5,551 nt of DNA. It comes from Minisyncoccota bacterium. GTDB taxonomy: Bacteria > Verrucomicrobiota > Lentisphaeria > Oligosphaerales > MVZH01. Location of the stretch: contig JAIPIM010000275.1 in assembly GCA_021734725.1 (NCBI GenBank), positions 1 through 5,551 of the forward strand, read 5' to 3'. Shown here piece by piece: positions 1 to 5,333 of this stretch. The position numbers and the translations under genes were made by a program. The notes under the pieces were generated by a model that searched no databases, was not told the origin of the DNA, and saw nothing but the letters and a program-made list of their open reading frames with translations. The first letter of the stretch is position 1, and each line of letters opens with the position of its first letter.

Positions 1-75
1 CGGCACTACAACTGCCCTCCGAGCCGTAGGTCCTGGCGGCTCCCCGTCCGGTGACTGTAGCAACGGAACGATCAC

Positions 76-831
76 ATGCCTAAAGAGCGCCTCGACACAC
101 TCATCCACAACCGCGGCCTCGCGGATAGCCGGGAGCAGGCACGGCGGCTGGTTATGGCGGGGTCCGTCCTCGTAAACGGCCAACCCGCGACTAAGCCCGG
201 TCACCGGGTGGCAGACGATGTCGACATCACGCTGAAATCCAGACCCCGGTTTGTCAGTCGAGGCGGCGAGAAGCTGCAGGGCGCGGTGGACGCGTTCGAG
301 CTCGACGTTTCCGATCGGGTCTGCATGGACATCGGGGCATCAACGGGCGGGTTCACGGATTGCCTTCTCCAGAACGGTGCCTCGCGCGTCTACGCGATTG
401 ATGTGGGCAGGGGGCAATTGGACTGGCGACTGCGCAACGATCCCCGCGTTGTGGTCATGGAAGGGGTTAACGCCCGCTACCTCGCGGATGGTGACCTTCC
501 GGAAAAGCCCAGCGTCGCCACCGTTGACGCGAGTTTCATCTCGTTGACCAAGATCCTGCCGGCTGCTATACAGGTCCTGGCCGATGAGGCCCAGTGCATC
601 GTGCTCATCAAGCCCCAGTTTGAGGCCACGCGTCAGGACGTGGGCAAGGGAGGAGTGGTCCGCGATCCCGACGTGCACGAAGCCGTGGTCAGGAAGGTGC
701 GTGAATTCTCTGAGACCGAGCTGAAACTCACATGGGGGGGAGTCGTCACGTCACCGATCAAAGGCCCCGCCGGAAACATCGAGTTTCTTGCACGGTTGAT
801 GAAGACACCAGGAACCGGGGAAGACGTATGA
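76..831 (+). CDS. tlyA: TlyA family rRNA (cytidine-2'-O)-methyltransferase
   Basis: 251 aa, usual family length. TlyA uses S-adenosylmethionine to methylate the ribose 2'-OH of cytidines in 23S rRNA (C1920), and in some versions 16S rRNA (C1409), in the cytoplasm. An N-terminal S4 RNA-binding domain covers about residues 4-60 (RLDTLI, SREQARRLVMAGSVLVNG). It is followed by SRGGEKL (61-67) and an FtsJ/RrmJ-type Rossmann methyltransferase domain with the SAM motif DIGASTGGFTDCL at 85-97. The expected K-D-K-E catalytic tetrad can be read as K66, D151 (VDASFIS), K179 (LIKPQFE) and E236 (NIEFL). The ATG at 76 has a modest GGAA at 65-68 as ribosome-binding site. The stop overlaps the nadK start (ATGA, 828-831), so the two are translationally coupled. 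tlyA beside nadK is a common bacterial arrangement. Whether it modifies only 23S or both rRNAs cannot be decided here. Some databases label the family as hemolysin; the methyltransferase role is the supported one. Confidence 0.95.
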   Translation: MPKERLDTLIHNRGLADSREQARRLVMAGSVLVNGQPATKPGHRVADDVDITLKSRPRFVSRGGEKLQGAVDAFELDVSDRVCMDIGASTGGFTDCLLQNGASRVYAIDVGRGQLDWRLRNDPRVVVMEGVNARYLADGDLPEKPSVATVDASFISLTKILPAAIQVLADEAQCIVLIKPQFEATRQDVGKGGVVRDPDVHEAVVRKVREFSETELKLTWGGVVTSPIKGPAGNIEFLARLMKTPGTGEDV

Positions 832-1691
832 AAACACTTGGGTTGTGCGCGAACACGGGAAAGCCACGTGCGCCGGAAGTACTGCGCAGAATCGTGAGCA
901 AACCGGGCGAACTGGGCATGCGCGTCATCGTCGATGCGCAGACCTCCATCCTCAACCCGGAGCTCGAAACCGTTGGCGAAAAAGGCTTCGCGGGGGAAGT
1001 TGACGCCGTCATCGCCCTCGGCGGGGACGGCACGCTACTCAGGGCCATTCACAGCTTGCGGGAAGCGGGGATCCCGGTCATGGGGGTCAACATCGGCGGA
1101 CTGGGCTTCCTCACCAGCGTATCTGAGGGTGAGATTGACCAGGCCATGGAATGTCTGGCTGATGACCATATTGAGGTCAGCACCAACCCCATCATGGTAG
1201 CCGACGTACAGCGCGATGGGGTGAGCATCGACTCCTACCATGCACTCAATGAAGTTGTGGTGGCGCGCGGGCCTGCGTCACGCATGGTGCAACTGGATCT
1301 GCATGTCAGTGGCAAGGCCGTCACCACGTATTCCTGCGATGGCATTCTTGTTGCGACACCGGTCGGCAGCACGGGCTACTCACTTTCTTCGGGCGGGCCG
1401 ATTCTTGTCCCGGGCACTCCGGCGCTGGTCATAACGCCGATATGCCCACACACACTCGGCTCACGGCCCATGGTCGTGCCCGAGAGCAGCGAGATTGAAA
1501 TTTCAACGCGGTCCGCCGGACAGGAATTGCTGCTGGCAACCGACGGCCAAACGGCGCAACCTCTGCGGGCCGGCGACACAGTCCGGATAAGCCGAAGCGC
1601 GCACTCCGCACAACTCCTTCACCTGCCCGGGCACAGCTTCTACGCACTCCTGCGTCAAAAATTGCACTGGCGCGGCTCGAGCATTAAATAG
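828..1691 (+). CDS. nadK: NAD kinase (ATP-NAD/polyphosphate-NAD kinase)
   Basis: 287 aa when started at the ATG at 828; a longer in-frame extension back to 732 exists but would lie inside tlyA, and the ATGA overlap favours 828. The enzyme phosphorylates NAD to NADP in the cytoplasm and is normally essential. Visible signatures: GGDGTLLRA (65-73, with the catalytic Asp at 67), GVNIGGLGFL (86-95), the NE pair at 141-142, and the family motif GSTGYSLSSGGP (180-191) preceded by CDGILVATPV. The C-terminal part keeps DG at 239-240. No truncation or frameshift is seen. It is probably transcribed with tlyA, since no gap or terminator separates them. Its usual downstream partner in many genomes (for example recN) is absent; an RHS fragment starts 16 bases after the stop instead. 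Confidence 0.96.
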   Translation: MKTLGLCANTGKPRAPEVLRRIVSKPGELGMRVIVDAQTSILNPELETVGEKGFAGEVDAVIALGGDGTLLRAIHSLREAGIPVMGVNIGGLGFLTSVSEGEIDQAMECLADDHIEVSTNPIMVADVQRDGVSIDSYHALNEVVVARGPASRMVQLDLHVSGKAVTTYSCDGILVATPVGSTGYSLSSGGPILVPGTPALVITPICPHTLGSRPMVVPESSEIEISTRSAGQELLLATDGQTAQPLRAGDTVRISRSAHSAQLLHLPGHSFYALLRQKLHWRGSSIK

Positions 1692-1697
1692 CAACAC

Positions 1698-1702
1698 GGA
1701 GG
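1698..1702 (+). promoter_or_regulatory. Ribosome-binding site for the RHS-tip gene
   Basis: GGAGG lies 5 bases before a GTG at 1708 and just after the nadK stop. It decides the GTG start and means the RHS tip can be translated from the nadK transcript. The site may have belonged to an original downstream gene whose start was captured by the RHS segment; that is inference. Confidence 0.6.
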
Positions 1703-1707
1703 CAGCC

Positions 1708-2688
1708 GTGAGCAGGACATCCAGAGGGGCGACTACCGCATCGACCACGTTCTACTCATATGACGCAAACGGTAACGTGACATCCCTCACCGACACCAAC
1801 GGCTCCAACGTCGCCACATACGTTTATGGCCCATTCGGCGGGACTATTTCGTCTTCAGGAACGCTTGCCGACGAGAATCCCTTCCGGTTCTCGACGAAGT
1901 ACACGGATGATGAGACAGGGCTGCTGAACTACGGCTATCGGTACTACTCACCCGAGTTGGGAAGGTGGGTGAACAGAGACCCGATTGATGAGAATGGCGG
2001 GTTGAATCTGTACGCTTTCGTGGGCAACAGTCCCGTTCTTGCTGCGGACATTCTGGGGCTGTCTAGCTACCAGTACCACAACTTCGCAAGTTACGGCATG
2101 ATGTCAGCTCAAGTGAAGCCGTCCATCAAGTACGGTGCTGACCGCGCAATCAAGATAGACTTCACGCTGAAGCCATCACTCCACTGTGAGTGCAACAAGA
2201 TAGACTTTACGCAGGCCTATATTGTCAGAAATCTGGAAGGCCCAGAGACTATGTGGGCTGAGAACAGTTCGATGCCGTCGTGGACGGACCATAACACTGT
2301 GGTGCCAGACCACCCGTCCGGTGCCTACTACATCCAAAGCCTCTATGATGCTGTGGGTCCAATTGCTGCAATCTACGGCCAGTTCGTCACTCCATTCTAT
2401 TCGTGGTTTGAGGATAGTCCCGGCGCAAGCATGACTCTTCCGATACCTGAAAGATACAGGAGCGTCCGGTATTGGGAGGACGCCACAGGCGCCGCCGTAA
2501 TGCGGAAGGTCAGGTTAACTTTCCTTACGTGTGCCGTCTGTTCTGAAGCTGACTGGTGGCAGGCCCTTATCGGAGAGCCGCGTCTGGGCTGTGTTTCGTG
2601 GAAGTTGGACTATCCAAACCTCCAGCCCGGTACGCTTCCAGTCATATCTATCGTCGGTTTCTATCCGCCACCAACCGCGACTCCGTAG
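1708..2688 (+). CDS. Orphan RHS-core tip with a variable C-terminal domain
   Basis: 326 aa, far shorter than a full RHS/YD-repeat protein (usually well over 1000 aa). Residues 15-118 match the end of an RHS core: a YD-type repeat (YSYDANGNV, 16-24), YVYGPFGG (38-45), then the RHS-associated core block FSTKYTDDETGLLNYGYRYYSPELGRWVNRDPI in pieces across 61-93, NLYAFVGNSPV (100-110), ending in DILGL (114-118) where the canonical junction is DPxGL. Residues 119-326 form the kind of polymorphic tip that carries toxin or effector activity in full RHS proteins. I do not recognise this one. It contains CxC (160-162), TCAVC (274-278), GCVSW (294-298) and several Trp residues, suggesting a compact beta-rich fold, perhaps metal-binding or disulfide-bonded. 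There is no signal peptide, membrane segment or secretion-system N-terminus, so as it stands it could not form an RHS shell. It could be a displaced tip kept as a recombination donor, a decaying remnant, or a small expressed protein. The GTG start with GGAGG is well placed. Lower GC than nadK suggests acquisition. Confidence 0.85.
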   Translation: MSRTSRGATTASTTFYSYDANGNVTSLTDTNGSNVATYVYGPFGGTISSSGTLADENPFRFSTKYTDDETGLLNYGYRYYSPELGRWVNRDPIDENGGLNLYAFVGNSPVLAADILGLSSYQYHNFASYGMMSAQVKPSIKYGADRAIKIDFTLKPSLHCECNKIDFTQAYIVRNLEGPETMWAENSSMPSWTDHNTVVPDHPSGAYYIQSLYDAVGPIAAIYGQFVTPFYSWFEDSPGASMTLPIPERYRSVRYWEDATGAAVMRKVRLTFLTCAVCSEADWWQALIGEPRLGCVSWKLDYPNLQPGTLPVISIVGFYPPPTATP

Positions 2689-2717
2689 AAAGCCCGAATG
2701 AACTTTGAACTATACCG

Positions 2718-2723
2718 AGGAGG
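2718..2723 (+). promoter_or_regulatory. Consensus Shine-Dalgarno for the exported small protein
   Basis: A full AGGAGG sits 8 bases before the ATG at 2732. It selects this ATG over the in-frame TTG at 2705, which lies upstream of the site and would place the signal peptide internally. Confidence 0.75.
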
Positions 2724-2731
2724 GTGAGAAA

Positions 2732-3226
2732 ATGTTCCGGTGCAAAGCCCTGCTTGCTGTGCCTCTTTGCCTTCTTCTTGTCTCCGCTTCATTTGCTGAG
2801 GAGGATAGGCCCCGGACGTACATCGAGTGGTTTGGTTCTCTGACATCAAGTCTTGCGACGGCAACGAACACACCGGTAGAGGCGAGCAAGGTGACTGAAG
2901 TGCTCCTCCTTGGGTGGCGTCAGAACGGGCCTCGCGGATGGGGGCTACGTCCGCTTCTAGTGCTCTCCTCTTCTGAAAGGGCTTCTGCCGCCCCTTGGCG
3001 CAGCCTTCGTCCGTTGACTCTTACAAACTCCGCTGCCATTCGCTCTCTTTGTACGACGCCCTCTCAGAACTCAGTTGACGACGTGGGAAAGTTCGACTCA
3101 TGGCTAGTCGCCTTCTACGGTTCTTCCGGAGAAATGCTTGGAGTCCGGCGATATGTCCGGGAGCGTGGCGAGGCTGTTGTTCCTGTTCTTACCGGACTGG
3201 ATTCTGCCCGGGGTCATGCCCCCTGA
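2732..3226 (+). CDS. Small secreted/periplasmic protein, candidate partner of the RHS tip
   Basis: 164 aa from the ATG at 2732. The N-terminus is a textbook Sec signal peptide: basic start (FRCK), hydrophobic core (ALLAVPLCLLLVSAS) and a likely cleavage after SFA at residue 22, leaving a mature protein starting EEDRP. No lipobox Cys is placed at the cleavage site. The mature part has two recognisable segments: an N-terminal stretch around TYIEWFGSL (29-37) and a C-terminal stretch around KFDSWLVAFYGSSGEMLGVRRYVRERG (120-146, described in outline), which looks beta-hairpin-like. Cys107 is the only cysteine in the mature chain. I do not recognise a family. It begins 43 bases after the RHS-tip stop on the same strand, the position typical of an RHS immunity gene, and export would suit neutralising a toxin outside the cytoplasm; this is inference. 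Its last 36 bases form one arm and part of the loop of the inverted repeat at 3191-3264. Confidence 0.7.
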   Translation: MFRCKALLAVPLCLLLVSASFAEEDRPRTYIEWFGSLTSSLATATNTPVEASKVTEVLLLGWRQNGPRGWGLRPLLVLSSSERASAAPWRSLRPLTLTNSAAIRSLCTTPSQNSVDDVGKFDSWLVAFYGSSGEMLGVRRYVRERGEAVVPVLTGLDSARGHAP

Positions 3227-3264
3227 TACCTGCACCCAAACCGGAACCAGAATCCAGCCCCGGT
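3191..3264 (+). repeat. Long interrupted inverted repeat
   Basis: CTGGATTCTG (3197-3206) is an exact reverse complement of CAGAATCCAG (3248-3257). The stem extends outward with ACCGG (3191-3195) against CCGGT (3260-3264) and inward with CCGG (3208-3211) against CCGG (3241-3244), allowing small bulges. The intervening 29 bases (3212-3240) hold the stop codon of the upstream gene. There is no T tract afterwards, so a classic intrinsic terminator is not supported. It could act as an RNA structure or as a protein-binding DNA site ahead of the recombinase operon. Confidence 0.75.
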
Positions 3265-3280
3265 CCCGCAATGAAGGGGC

Positions 3281-3838
3281 ATGAAGACAACCGACATCAT
3301 CCTCCGCCGTTCCCGCTGGCTGAAGCTCGCCAAGAGCCTGACGCTACTGACCATCAAACGCAATTCCCTCATCCACCAGGCGTGCCCCGATGGGTTCCTG
3401 GAGGGGGATGACCAGCGCAAGAACAAGGATGCCATCGACAAGACTGCAAAGGCTATCCATCAGACACTGACCACGATGGCCAATGTAGAAGAAGGTGAGC
3501 CCAACATCGGGGCATACGCTGTTCTGGACGCGCCTGTTCCACTTCCCATTCATCACGCTTTGGTCTTGATGGCCACATCACGTCTTTCCGGTGACACGGA
3601 CCGGGAATTCCGTGATGTCTCTGACTTCATGGATGCGGTCTCGGCAAGAAATCCGGACACGGCCATCGAGGTTCGTTCCGCTTTTCGTCACGACGGCCAA
3701 CTCGGACCTTTGGTGACCATGCGGGTCAGGGACGAATCCATTGACACGTACCGTCCTACGCTCCGGGAAGAAATCCTGAATCAGATGTTGGCCATAAAGC
3801 CGGATATTGAATTCACGGTGATGCGGGGTCGGCGATGA
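3281..3838 (+). CDS. Unrecognised protein, first gene of the recombinase operon
   Basis: 185 aa, soluble, with no signal peptide or clear membrane segment. The N-terminal 30 residues are basic (RRSRWLKLAK, KRN), followed by a charged segment (EGDDQRKNKDAIDKTAKAIHQTL, 41-63, in outline) that is probably helical, then alternating strand-like and helical stretches including HHALVLMATSRLSGDTDREF (91-110). I do not recognise a family. The start is fixed by an in-frame stop at 3272-3274 just upstream. The purine-rich AAGGGG (3274-3279) is only one base from the ATG, unusually close, so initiation may be weak or controlled. It ends in an ATGA overlap with the next gene, so it should be translated together with the 67-aa protein and the serine recombinase. 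That points to a role tied to the mobile element, such as a recombination accessory or regulator; this is inference only. Confidence 0.65.
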   Translation: MKTTDIILRRSRWLKLAKSLTLLTIKRNSLIHQACPDGFLEGDDQRKNKDAIDKTAKAIHQTLTTMANVEEGEPNIGAYAVLDAPVPLPIHHALVLMATSRLSGDTDREFRDVSDFMDAVSARNPDTAIEVRSAFRHDGQLGPLVTMRVRDESIDTYRPTLREEILNQMLAIKPDIEFTVMRGRR

Positions 3839-4038
3839 GCGAATCCTGTGACAGACTGCCCATGCCCGACGGCGTCCTCGAAGATGACGCCATGCTTACG
3901 TTGGCCACTCTGGTCTCACAGGTCGGCTTCCAGGGCGTTGTCCGTTCTTTGGGCATGGTGGCCTGCCTTCTCGACGAAGGACGCCTCCACGGGGTCCTGA
4001 AGGGCGTTGAACAGTTCATGGGGTGGAGCGAAGCATGA
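3835..4038 (+). CDS. Unrecognised 67-aa protein between two overlapping genes
   Basis: Begins at the ATG of an ATGA overlap (3835-3838) and ends in another ATGA overlap (4035-4038) with the recombinase. GGGG at 3825-3828 lies 6 bases before the start and can serve as ribosome-binding site. The protein is acidic at the N-terminus (SESCDR, LEDDAM) and then has a mostly hydrophobic, helix-forming stretch (LTLATLVSQVGFQGVVRSLG, 21-40) and a second likely helix (RLHGVLKGVEQFM). The first helix is too interrupted by polar residues to be a confident membrane segment. No family is recognised. The double overlap is the best evidence that it is a real gene. It may be a small partner of the 185-aa protein or of the recombinase. 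Confidence 0.6.
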   Translation: MSESCDRLPMPDGVLEDDAMLTLATLVSQVGFQGVVRSLGMVACLLDEGRLHGVLKGVEQFMGWSEA

Positions 4039-4643
4039 ACGCCGGAATCTACATCCGCGTAAGTACGGCACATCAGTCAACCAGCCTTCAACGCCGGGAC
4101 CTGGAAGCCTTCTGCGAACGTCAGGGCTGGACCATCTCTCAGGTCTACGATGACTCCGGCGTGAGTGGCACGAAGACCCGGAGACCAGCCCTTGACCAGA
4201 TGCTTCACGATGTGGCCAAGACCAAGACGCTGGATGTGGTCGTCGTCTGGAAACTGGACCGGCTTGGACGTTCTGTTCAGCACCTTCTTGATGTCCTTCA
4301 GCAGCTTCAGGATGCCGGGGTTGGTTTCGTGTCCACCACACAGCAAATAGACACCACATCGGCGATGGGGCGTATGGTGACGGCGATGCTGGCCGCTATT
4401 GCTTCGTTCGAACGGGAACTTATTGTTGAACGGGTGAAGAGTGGCGTAGCCCGTTATCGCGAAGAAAACCCCGACAAGGGATGGGGACGGAAGCGCGTTG
4501 GCATCGACATCGTCAAGGCCCTTGAATTGCGTTCTCAGGGCATGGGATACAAGCAGGTGGCCAAAGCCCTTGGGGTCCCCCGTTCGACGCTTCACAGGAC
4601 GCTTTCGGCTATCCCACATACCCCTTCGCTTCAAGCAGCCTGA
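4035..4643 (+). CDS. Serine recombinase, resolvase/invertase family
   Basis: 202 aa from the ATG at 4035, chosen over an in-frame GTG at 4023 because GGAG (4025-4028) is spaced 6 bases before 4035 and because of the ATGA overlap. It is a small site-specific recombinase of the gamma-delta resolvase/Hin type, which cuts DNA through a phosphoserine link. Catalytic residues are in place: R8 and nucleophile S10 in YIRVSTAHQ, DSGVSGTKTRRPALDQML (40-57), and KLDRLGR (73-79) with D75, R76 and R79. The long E helix is MGRMVTAMLAAIASFERELI (111-130). A GWGRKR linker (149-154) leads to a C-terminal helix-turn-helix at about 158-190 (MGYKQVAKALGVPRSTLHRTL in outline). Nothing is missing compared with active family members. 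Length and architecture fit a resolvase or invertase, not a large serine integrase. Its target site is not proven in this window. Confidence 0.93.
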   Translation: MNAGIYIRVSTAHQSTSLQRRDLEAFCERQGWTISQVYDDSGVSGTKTRRPALDQMLHDVAKTKTLDVVVVWKLDRLGRSVQHLLDVLQQLQDAGVGFVSTTQQIDTTSAMGRMVTAMLAAIASFERELIVERVKSGVARYREENPDKGWGRKRVGIDIVKALELRSQGMGYKQVAKALGVPRSTLHRTLSAIPHTPSLQAA

Positions 4644-4705
4644 CGGGCTATCCCACAAGCCCTATTCCAAAGGGTATCCCTATCACATTTGTAATCGGGA
4701 TAGGG
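4607..4705 (+). repeat. Cluster of TATCCC/CCCTAT motifs after the recombinase
   Basis: GGCTATCCCACA occurs exactly twice, at 4607-4618 and 4646-4657. Related TATCCC occurs again at 4675-4680, and CCCTAT at 4660-4665 and 4678-4683. CCCTATC (4678-4684) is the exact reverse complement of GATAGGG (4699-4705), with a 14-base spacer. The first copy lies in the last codons of the recombinase. Possible roles are recombinase-binding subsites or the stem of a weak bidirectional terminator; there is no T tract, so the terminator reading is weak. Confidence 0.55.
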
Positions 4706-4767
4706 TCGATTTCCAGCGACTCGATGGGGTTGTTCATGGTCAAAGGGGCCGATGACAAGAAGCGATA

Positions 4768-5289
4768 TCAATCGCCACCCTCAAACCACCTGATGTAATC
4801 ACCCGAACTGAAGACCCACTTAGCCAGGGGAGTTCCTCCCTGCTGTGCCCGGAAGCGAAGATAGTTCAGGATAGCCGGGTCAGCATTCTTCCCCTTCACG
4901 TAGGCTTTGATTCTGGACAGCTCACAGTCCCAGGAATCCGCTCGCCACCCTTTCAGGAAACTCCGCATATCGGGGTAGATGCTGTGCCCGTCTTTGAAGT
5001 GCTTGAGATAGTAGGCAAGTTGCTTCCACACAGGATTCTTCTCCGTCTCCACCAGTCGTTTCATCCAGTACCGCAACTGACCGTTCCAGTTCTTGCGAAG
5101 TCTGTTGGAAGACAAGTCAGCATTCAGAATGTGAATACCGTCAGGACCAACCAGTTGGTTCCACACATCCGTCATCGTTTTGATGTAATCATCCCTGCTG
5201 ATGTGGGCAGGAAGTCCATCCAGGGGATTCTCAGGGGATTCCGCAGACTCTTCCGTTTCGGGGAGTTCACTATTGCCCTTCGGGTCCAC
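4768..5289 (-). CDS. Unrecognised protein convergent with the recombinase
   Basis: 173 aa if started at the GTG at 5289. The first ~30 residues are acidic and low-complexity (PETEESAESPENP); the rest is rich in Trp, Tyr and Lys and looks like an alpha-helical soluble domain, with NWNGQLRYWMKRLVETEKN (68-86), VWKQLAYYLKHFKDG (87-101), FLKGWRADSWDCELSRIKAY (111-130) and a terminal KWVFSSGDYIRWFEGGD (157-173). No signal peptide or membrane segment. I do not recognise a family; the basic aromatic helices would fit a nucleic-acid-binding or mobile-element accessory protein, but this is guesswork. The start is uncertain: no Shine-Dalgarno precedes the GTG, and the frame stays open upstream to the stop at 5356-5358, where PKGN is encoded twice (PKGNVTDPVDPKGN). 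The true N-terminus may have been changed by the adjacent repeat. It converges with the recombinase, 124 bases apart. Confidence 0.65.
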   Translation of the reverse strand: MDPKGNSELPETEESAESPENPLDGLPAHISRDDYIKTMTDVWNQLVGPDGIHILNADLSSNRLRKNWNGQLRYWMKRLVETEKNPVWKQLAYYLKHFKDGHSIYPDMRSFLKGWRADSWDCELSRIKAYVKGKNADPAILNYLRFRAQQGGTPLAKWVFSSGDYIRWFEGGD

Positions 5290-5311
5290 GGGGTCTGTGA
5301 CATTACCCTTC

Positions 5312-5333
5312 GGGGCGATCAGGGGGCGATCAG
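5312..5333. repeat. 11-bp tandem duplication at the repeat edge
   Basis: GGGGCGATCAG occurs back to back at 5312-5322 and 5323-5333, and a third time at 5463-5473 as the start of the next 140-bp unit. The extra copy sits exactly at the left edge of the larger repeat, just upstream of the minus-strand gene. Confidence 0.85.

Noticed and set aside
1..75. Possible 3' end of an upstream gene or a promoter before tlyA
   Set aside because: One frame gives a short peptide ending at the TAG at 27-29, but the piece is too short to recognise, and no convincing -35/-10 pair is visible.
732..827. Longer NAD kinase start at 732
   Set aside because: The extra 32 residues lie inside tlyA in another frame, do not resemble the family N-terminus, and the ATGA start at 828 gives the usual length.
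4023..4034. Recombinase starting at GTG 4023
   Set aside because: It would add four residues before MNAGIYIRVS and move the nucleophile away from the usual Ser10 position; the GGAG at 4025-4028 serves the ATG at 4035.
4678..4705. Intrinsic terminator after the recombinase
   Set aside because: The 7-bp stem has a 14-base loop and no T run on either strand, so I list it only as part of the motif cluster.
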